17,497 bases of DNA from Betaproteobacteria bacterium TMED156 (GTDB taxonomy: Bacteria > Pseudomonadota > Gammaproteobacteria > Burkholderiales > Burkholderiaceae_A): assembly GCA_002171155.1 (NCBI GenBank), contig NHHF01000006.1, positions 1 through 17,497 on the forward strand, in the 5' to 3' direction. Below are positions 14,001-17,497 of this stretch, one piece after another. The position numbers and the translations under genes are program-made. The first letter of the stretch is position 1; each line of letters begins with the position of its first letter. The notes under the pieces are model-generated. The model did not search any database and had not been told where the DNA came from. It saw nothing but the letters and a program-made list of their open reading frames with translations.

Positions 14001-16169
14001 GTTGTCATAACTCCTTATCTCACTTACTGTTGTACTTACTAGCGCGGATCCACCGGCCGTAAAAGTATTACTGTTGTCAGTCAAGGTGACCGTGGATGCC
14101 CCATCTGATCGCCTAAATTGTATTTGGAATCCAGTGCCAGCTGAATTTAACAGGAACTCTCTCTGGCTCCCGTTTGTATCGCTTGAATCCTGAACTGTAA
14201 AACTACTAACAGCGGTACCAACTGATTGAGTACCAAGAGCGGAAACTACTGCTGTGGTAATAGCAGAATTTGTTGCTGTTACGCCTGTCAAGCTTATCGT
14301 ATAGTTTGTTCCACCAATACCAAGCGTAATACTTGATGTGTTCATCACTTGCTGAGAAAGGCCAGCAGTTGTATTAGCCGAATTAGCAATTGCGCCGATA
14401 TTTATGCTTGTTCTTTGACCAAAACTTGGCTGAAGAGAGCTAGCATCGACAGTTGCATCGGTCGTTCCAGAATCTTCAATAGTGAATGTTCCTGATGCAG
14501 ATGGTGTTGTTGATGTTACAGTCAAAGAACTCATTGTGATTAGCTGTCTTTCAGCTCTAGTTGGCTGTGATGCATCTGCAGCATAATTTACAACTTTTAA
14601 ATCCTCAGCTGCTAATCTAGCATTTTCAGTTCCTAATAAAGATGTTTGAGATGCACTTATTAAAAAATCTGATTTCTGAGAACGAGCAGTTGACCATGTA
14701 GATAAATTAGCGAGTCTCTCGGATGCTACCTGAAGATTTGCTGCAGTTAGTCCTTTAGAAAAAGCTTGTTCGTCTATCTGAGCTTGTATAGCTGTAACTG
14801 CATCTTCTTGGGTTATTTGTGTAAAATCTCCAAAAACACCGTTCGCAGCATCATTTCCTGTTCTTTTTTCAGTTAATGTTAAAGTAATTTCATCATCTTC
14901 AGTTGGCGTTTGATCGGACTGATTTGCTATAAGTTTAAATATATCTACGGTAGTTGATGTATCAGTTGCTTTCAGTGAAGAAAAGTCAAAATATCTTTGA
15001 TCGCCGTATATTCGGTTAATTTGATTGGTCATTTCCCTTGCCATATCAACACCGGTGTACTCTTTCAATTTATCGGCACCTAATTCATTTAGAAAAGACA
15101 TATCTATGATTGCAGGCTCAATCGAATTATCAACATTTAAAGTAAAAGTTAATGGGGACTGATTTGTTACTCCTTTATATTGAGTTGACTCCTCGGTATT
15201 GATGGCTGCTAAAAGTTCTGTAAGTTTTGCTGGAACATTAAAACCATTTTTCCATGCATTAATTAAACTGTCAGGGATTGCAGCACCTGATGCGGTTGCG
15301 GGAACAGAGTCTTGTTTGTTTTTTAAATCATCAATATTAAATAGTTTAGTTATACCTCTTGCAATATCCTCAGGAGGAATTGGAGGATTTCCATTTTCCG
15401 AACGAATTTCGCCATACTTGTTAACATATAACTCATTACCGTTTGAATCTGTAGCTTGAATCAATAACTCCTCTAGCTTTGTATCTCCAATGAATACATG
15501 TGTTTGCCATTTATTTGTTGGGTCGTCGGGAGTCGCACGCTTTGTTTTCTGATAGTAAATAGTTGCTAAGTACTCATTTCCACCAGCATCAAAAACTGTA
15601 ACAGCTGTCGTTAAGTTGTATGTTGCAGGATCATTTTTATCAAACGGAGTTGCAATTACTGTTCCGTCTGCTGGGAGATTTAAAGCTAAATCGACCAGAG
15701 AAGTTTCTACTGCATCGCCCGCAGTGGATCTGGGAATAACTAATTTTTGAAGTCTGTCTAAATCAGCTTTTCCGTTACTATCTACTGTTGCTGCCTGCAA
15801 AAATTGTCCTGCTGAGTTTACAACAGCAAATGAATCATCCAACAAAAGTGTTCCGTTTCGAGTATAAATATCTTGTAAACCATCAGGGGATTTAAGTGGG
15901 AAAAATCCATCTCCGGTAATCGCAATATCAAGAGAATTGGCTGAGAATTCGATATTTCCTTGACTAAATTCTTGTGAAACTTGTTTGAGTGCAACACCTT
16001 GACCTATAACTGATGAAGCTTTCTGCAATGGTGAGGTAGCAAAAATATCACCAAAATCCGCTCTAGATCTTTTAAACCCGGTAGTTCCGGTATTAGCAAT
16101 ATTATTACTTGTTACACTAAGAGCTGCTGTGGCAGCATTTAGTCCAGTAAGCGATGTATAAAAGGACAT
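11001..16169 (-). CDS. flgE: FlgE, giant flagellar hook protein (1722 aa)
   Basis: FlgE polymerises into the hook, the flexible joint between rod and filament. Both ends are ordinary. N-terminal LSVTSNNIANTGTTGFKRSR (17-36), LDIAITGDGFF (80-90) and a FlgE D2-type segment (LALNLPADGT then TYNLTTAVTVFDAGGNEY, 161-200) are present. The C-terminus has TGLRQIGDASYFSTS and ELIELITNQRNFQANAKAI (about 1690-1708). Between about 228 and 1544 lies an insertion of roughly 1300 residues; E. coli FlgE has about 400 in all. It contains a low-complexity mix of Ser/Thr-rich beta repeats (about 612-721, 769-893, 957-1063) and Ala-rich helical stretches (about 451-540 and 1064-1210). Two GTTGDAS units (1322-1328 and 1469-1475) follow. 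The frame is open throughout with no cysteine. GGAGAG lies seven bases before the ATG. The insertion should face outwards from the hook; its role is unknown. Confidence 0.95.
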   Translation of the reverse strand: MSFYTSLTGLNAATAALSVTSNNIANTGTTGFKRSRADFGDIFATSPLQKASSVIGQGVALKQVSQEFSQGNIEFSANSLDIAITGDGFFPLKSPDGLQDIYTRNGTLLLDDSFAVVNSAGQFLQAATVDSNGKADLDRLQKLVIPRSTAGDAVETSLVDLALNLPADGTVIATPFDKNDPATYNLTTAVTVFDAGGNEYLATIYYQKTKRATPDDPTNKWQTHVFIGDTKLEELLIQATDSNGNELYVNKYGEIRSENGNPPIPPEDIARGITKLFNIDDLKNKQDSVPATASGAAIPDSLINAWKNGFNVPAKLTELLAAINTEESTQYKGVTNQSPLTFTLNVDNSIEPAIIDMSFLNELGADKLKEYTGVDMAREMTNQINRIYGDQRYFDFSSLKATDTSTTVDIFKLIANQSDQTPTEDDEITLTLTEKRTGNDAANGVFGDFTQITQEDAVTAIQAQIDEQAFSKGLTAANLQVASERLANLSTWSTARSQKSDFLISASQTSLLGTENARLAAEDLKVVNYAADASQPTRAERQLITMSSLTVTSTTPSASGTFTIEDSGTTDATVDASSLQPSFGQRTSINIGAIANSANTTAGLSQQVMNTSSITLGIGGTNYTISLTGVTATNSAITTAVVSALGTQSVGTAVSSFTVQDSSDTNGSQREFLLNSAGTGFQIQFRRSDGASTVTLTDNSNTFTAGGSALVSTTVSEIRSYDNNQSATSVARASIDALVATGNYEEVGIAKAQQIDLTTLTAVGTSLAQTTLTFTLPTTSLNTGGSVSITGYSADISATALARLVTDRIIEADLAEEVPAFKKTKNDSDGNELRQIVDLGNGKLQFKFLTTETTVGDVSIKDQSSAAVGTNGGAEGAAADTIYTTQEYKAASFSTPTYPDSATAKRQILDNDDGTFTVQFLTADENKNPLNSTISDGVNLTVNSAQIQSYQVTKPEIQTLTFTAPANPITVGKKVTIGGSEVTVAPNAEQTSIETAAQVATFMATALSDRYPDADISATAAPAGSVVMNFVLDDGDIDLFTLVDTEASGITMTVNQVQDYFNTADLTERDFARQVAESIAPIQVAARLALENKGDKADVLAAVTAAAASQNTGNAYFSSVATILAAATSESEKSSATGLSVYLSVLNNGTGLQRAAVEAYSKRDSTSTSVLQAIRDAKALADNEANTLVTLSSTNAALATSTLSTVQNFVTDTSGTSDINSSAAISRENRFLNLKVGYDEVDGGFTFGSAQNDQVSLQSAQVATENVLFGLGLQPTAVDADTDLYGTGFYPNGNEIRNASDQRFGIKVDFDDTTKTFNVSSGTTGDASTVKISDATPLSNLIFGFETARADLVEPAAVGPTPVVESSNVPLRGIASTPAVLTGTAIGINLDNKFAVDPRNDTFVVTVDNVTGLIKMPNKPDYNIEEFRALLEKRVNSLADDFGRTVNGVSVLVKTNPVNGTRFFEFTTGTTGDASFLKVSGPGIWGLSDLESSKGSTTEWIEPPQATDDEGFPLYVDRDGLETSNPGDFSEEETRDLFSPIFFDKGELTFDTAGNLSSPLSAIEFKSTTIGDSGATLQFAVDYAGSTQFSNPFSVLAQDQNGRPEGDLIGLDIGDDGLVSANYSNGSQKNLAKVVIANFANPTGLRQIGDASYFSTSKSGSVTLGEAGTAGFGTVRAGARERANVDLTKELIELITNQRNFQANAKAIETNNTLTQAIINIR
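11745..12206 (-). repeat. Paired GTTGDAS motif units in FlgE
   Basis: Two identical GTTGDAS heptapeptides occur at residues 1322-1328 (12186-12206) and 1469-1475 (11745-11765). They sit in similar contexts: TFNVSSGTTGDASTVKIS and FFEFTTGTTGDASFLKVS. Each is a beta strand, a tight turn and a second strand. The codons differ (GATGCATCT-type against GACGCATCA-type on the opposite strand), so this is an old or constrained repeat and not a recent copy. Confidence 0.7.
12981..13301 (-). repeat. FlgE central repeat, copy 2
   Basis: Residues about 957-1063: IQTLTFTAPANPITVGKKV, TIGGSEVTVAP, helix ETAAQVATFMATAL, then SVVMNFVLDDGDIDLF and ITMTVNQVQDY. Beside matching copy 1, its first 45 residues resemble the duplicated FliD module (LTFTA, Gly turn, T-I-x-G-x-x-V-x-V-A, Ala-rich helix ending A-L). 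This suggests one module family shared by hook and cap. Confidence 0.65.
13491..13865 (-). repeat. FlgE central repeat, copy 1
   Basis: Residues about 769-893: QTTLTFTLPTTSLNTGGSVS leading to ITG, an Ala-rich helix (ALARLVTDRI), then LRQIVDLGNGKLQFKFLTTE and a V-S-I strand. The first half aligns with copy 2 (12981-13301) through the pattern TLTFT-x-P, a Gly turn and V-x-I-x-G. The second half is echoed at residues 905-942 (KRQILDNDDGTFTVQFLTAD) and more weakly at 669-695. The units are degenerate. Confidence 0.65.
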
Positions 16170-16221
16170 GGTCTAACTCTCCAGAAAAATGATTAAAAAA
16201 TTAATAGTTGTATAAATTTAG

Positions 16222-17040
16222 TTAACTTTCATCAGATGGTGTTTCTTCTGCTTGACTTGAAGTATTTTCTGTTTGATCTATTTGTTGTTGTTTTGATTTA
16301 TCAGAAATTACTGAAGGTCCAGCATCAATTCGTCTGACTTGACTGAAGTTAACTGTTGCTCCGTTTGCCACTTCTAAAACTAAGTCATCAAACTGAGCGT
16401 TGTAAGTTACAGCTGTTATAACTGAGGGAGTACTAATTGGAATTGTGTTGTTTGATCCGTCAAACCCCTTAACTGAAGCAATTACGGTGTATTGACCATC
16501 TGGCATTTTTTCTCCAGTGTCATTCTTTCCGTCCCAACTAACAGTAAAATCTCCAGCAGATTTCCTGCCGTATGGAATAGTTCTTACTGGTTTACCATTG
16601 GCATCGTATACACTAAGCGTTACACTTTCAGCCCCATTTTGGCTGTCAAGTGATAAAACTCCTGAAATTGGTTTACCTTCCTCTAACATGGCTGGGCCAT
16701 TAGGTACTTGAACTTTTTTACCAATCAAGGATGCCCCAGTCATCATTCTTTCTTTTTGTAATGCTCCTGTTAATCCCTTGAGATCAGCAGCCATTGTTGT
16801 TGTTGCCTCCAATTGAGAAAATTGAGCCAACTGAGCTACAAACTCTTCGTTTTTCATAGGATCAAGTGGATTTTGATTTTCTAGTTGTGTAGTGAAAAGC
16901 AAGAGAAACTCTTGTTGACCCATTTCTTCGTTAATGTCGGCACTACTCTCGTAATATTTTGGTGCAGCCTGAGCTTTTTTATAATCCTCATATGTTTCGA
17001 TTCCACCAGGTAATTTAAAATCAGATGCTGTAATGGCCAT
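16222..17040 (-). CDS. flgD: FlgD, hook cap / hook assembly scaffold
   Basis: FlgD caps the growing hook and lets FlgE subunits add beneath it; it is lost when the hook is complete. The export and scaffold motif EFLLLFTTQLENQNPLDPMK spans 44-63, followed by NEEFVAQLAQFSQLEATTTM. The Ig-like FlgD domain occupies about 118-205, with VTLSVYDANGKPVRTIPYG and the strand-turn WDGKNDTGEKMPDGQYTV. A Tudor-like segment ends near VNFSQVRRI (230-238). The last 30 or so residues form a Gln/Glu/Ser/Thr-rich, probably disordered tail. At 272 aa it is slightly longer than E. coli FlgD (about 230). Its ribosome site (TAGGAG) overlaps the flgC stop codon, so the two are coupled. It must cap an unusually large FlgE here. 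Confidence 0.96.
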   Translation of the reverse strand: MAITASDFKLPGGIETYEDYKKAQAAPKYYESSADINEEMGQQEFLLLFTTQLENQNPLDPMKNEEFVAQLAQFSQLEATTTMAADLKGLTGALQKERMMTGASLIGKKVQVPNGPAMLEEGKPISGVLSLDSQNGAESVTLSVYDANGKPVRTIPYGRKSAGDFTVSWDGKNDTGEKMPDGQYTVIASVKGFDGSNNTIPISTPSVITAVTYNAQFDDLVLEVANGATVNFSQVRRIDAGPSVISDKSKQQQIDQTENTSSQAEETPSDES

Positions 17041-17052
17041 TTTTTAAAACTC

Positions 17053-17478
17053 CTATGCCTTTGTAATTTCGAGTGTTCGCATAATTAATTGGCGAGCAGT
17101 ATTTACTACTTCAACGTTGTTTTGGTATGCCCTTGCTGATGCCATCATCTCAACCATTTCAGTAACTTCATTAACATTTGACATGTAAACATAGCCTTTT
17201 TCATCAGCTAGGGGACTACTGGGATCATAAACTTTAGGGGGAGGAGCAATTGTGTCAATAATCTTGTCTACCTTTACTCCACCTACATAAGGTGCACCAG
17301 GTGTAGCCATCTTTTCATTAAGAATTGCTTTAAAAACCGGTCTTTTGGCTCTGAATGCTTCATTTTCAGTGGTATTAACAGTTCCTTGATTTGCTAAATT
17401 GGATGCTGTTAAATTCATTCGTGTTAGTTGAGCATTCAATGCAGTTCCTGCTATTCCAAAAATCCTATCCAATGACAT
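17053..17478 (-). CDS. flgC: FlgC, proximal rod protein
   Basis: FlgC is a proximal rod component just above the MS-ring. At 141 aa it is near the E. coli length (about 134). Visible motifs are LDRIFGIAGTALNAQLTRMN at 3-22 and TASNLANQGTV at 24-34. PYVGGVKVDKI then precedes the FlgC-type PPPKVYDPSSPLADEKGYVY, and the C-terminal helix has NEVTEMVEMMASARAYQNNV. The start follows AAGGAT at about nine bases, within the last 19 bases of the window. flgB is expected immediately upstream, outside the window. There is no cysteine. Confidence 0.97.
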   Translation of the reverse strand: MSLDRIFGIAGTALNAQLTRMNLTASNLANQGTVNTTENEAFRAKRPVFKAILNEKMATPGAPYVGGVKVDKIIDTIAPPPKVYDPSSPLADEKGYVYMSNVNEVTEMVEMMASARAYQNNVEVVNTARQLIMRTLEITKA

Positions 17479-17497
17479 TTTTATAATCCTTTTTAAT

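Noticed and set aside
11538..15488. Insertion in FlgE as a mobile element or fused foreign adhesin gene
   Set aside because: There is no terminal inverted repeat, transposase or start/stop remnant, the frame is continuous, and base composition by eye resembles its surroundings. Internal repeat growth explains it better.
16170..16221. Sigma-54 (GG-N10-GC) promoters before flgE and in other gaps, as in Pseudomonas and Vibrio flagellar clusters
   Set aside because: I checked the intergenic gaps by eye and found no acceptable -24/-12 pair. The operon promoter probably lies upstream of flgB, outside the window.

Overview
The window is one continuous block of flagellar structural genes, all read from the minus strand (right to left): flgC, flgD, flgE, flgF, flgG, flgH, flgI, flgJ, flgK, flgL, fliD. 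I see no other genes, RNA genes, mobile elements or CRISPR arrays. No gene-free stretch exceeds 130 bp. The DNA is AT-rich, with homopolymer-rich gaps. L-ring (FlgH, lipoprotein) and P-ring (FlgI, Sec-exported) genes mean a diderm bacterium with peptidoglycan. The flgBCDEFGHIJKL order followed by fliD fits Pseudomonadota and most resembles Gammaproteobacteria. A low-GC, possibly marine gammaproteobacterium is my best guess, but a 17 kb flagellar locus cannot fix the taxon.

Layout in transcription order. The right edge (17479-17497) holds only the ribosome binding site of flgC; flgB would be expected just beyond it. flgC (proximal rod) and flgD (hook cap) are followed by a giant flgE (hook, 1722 aa). 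Normal-sized flgF and flgG (rod), flgH (L-ring) and flgI (P-ring) come next. flgJ is a rod-cap gene without the muramidase domain. flgK (first hook-filament junction protein) is greatly enlarged at 1241 aa, flgL (second junction protein) is normal at 307 aa, and fliD (filament cap) is enlarged at 675 aa. Most gaps are 0-64 bp, so flgC to flgL look like one long operon. A good sigma-28 (FliA) type promoter lies in the 85 bp before fliD, so the cap gene can also be switched on late.

Function. The genes encode the axial structure from proximal rod through hook and junction to filament cap, plus the two outer rings. The motor, export apparatus, flagellin, hook-length control and chaperones are not in this window.

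The most unusual point is size. Hook, HAP1 and cap, all of which face outwards, carry large central insertions between ordinary terminal domains, while rod and ring proteins and FlgL have family-typical lengths. The insertions are built from degenerate repeats. One beta-rich module (an LTFTA-like strand, a Gly turn, a V-x-I-x-G strand, then an Ala-rich helix) appears twice in FliD and at least twice in FlgE. A different duplicated, 'flagellin IN'-like unit occurs in FlgK. No cysteine occurs in any protein of the window outside signal peptides, apart from the lipidated cysteine of FlgH.
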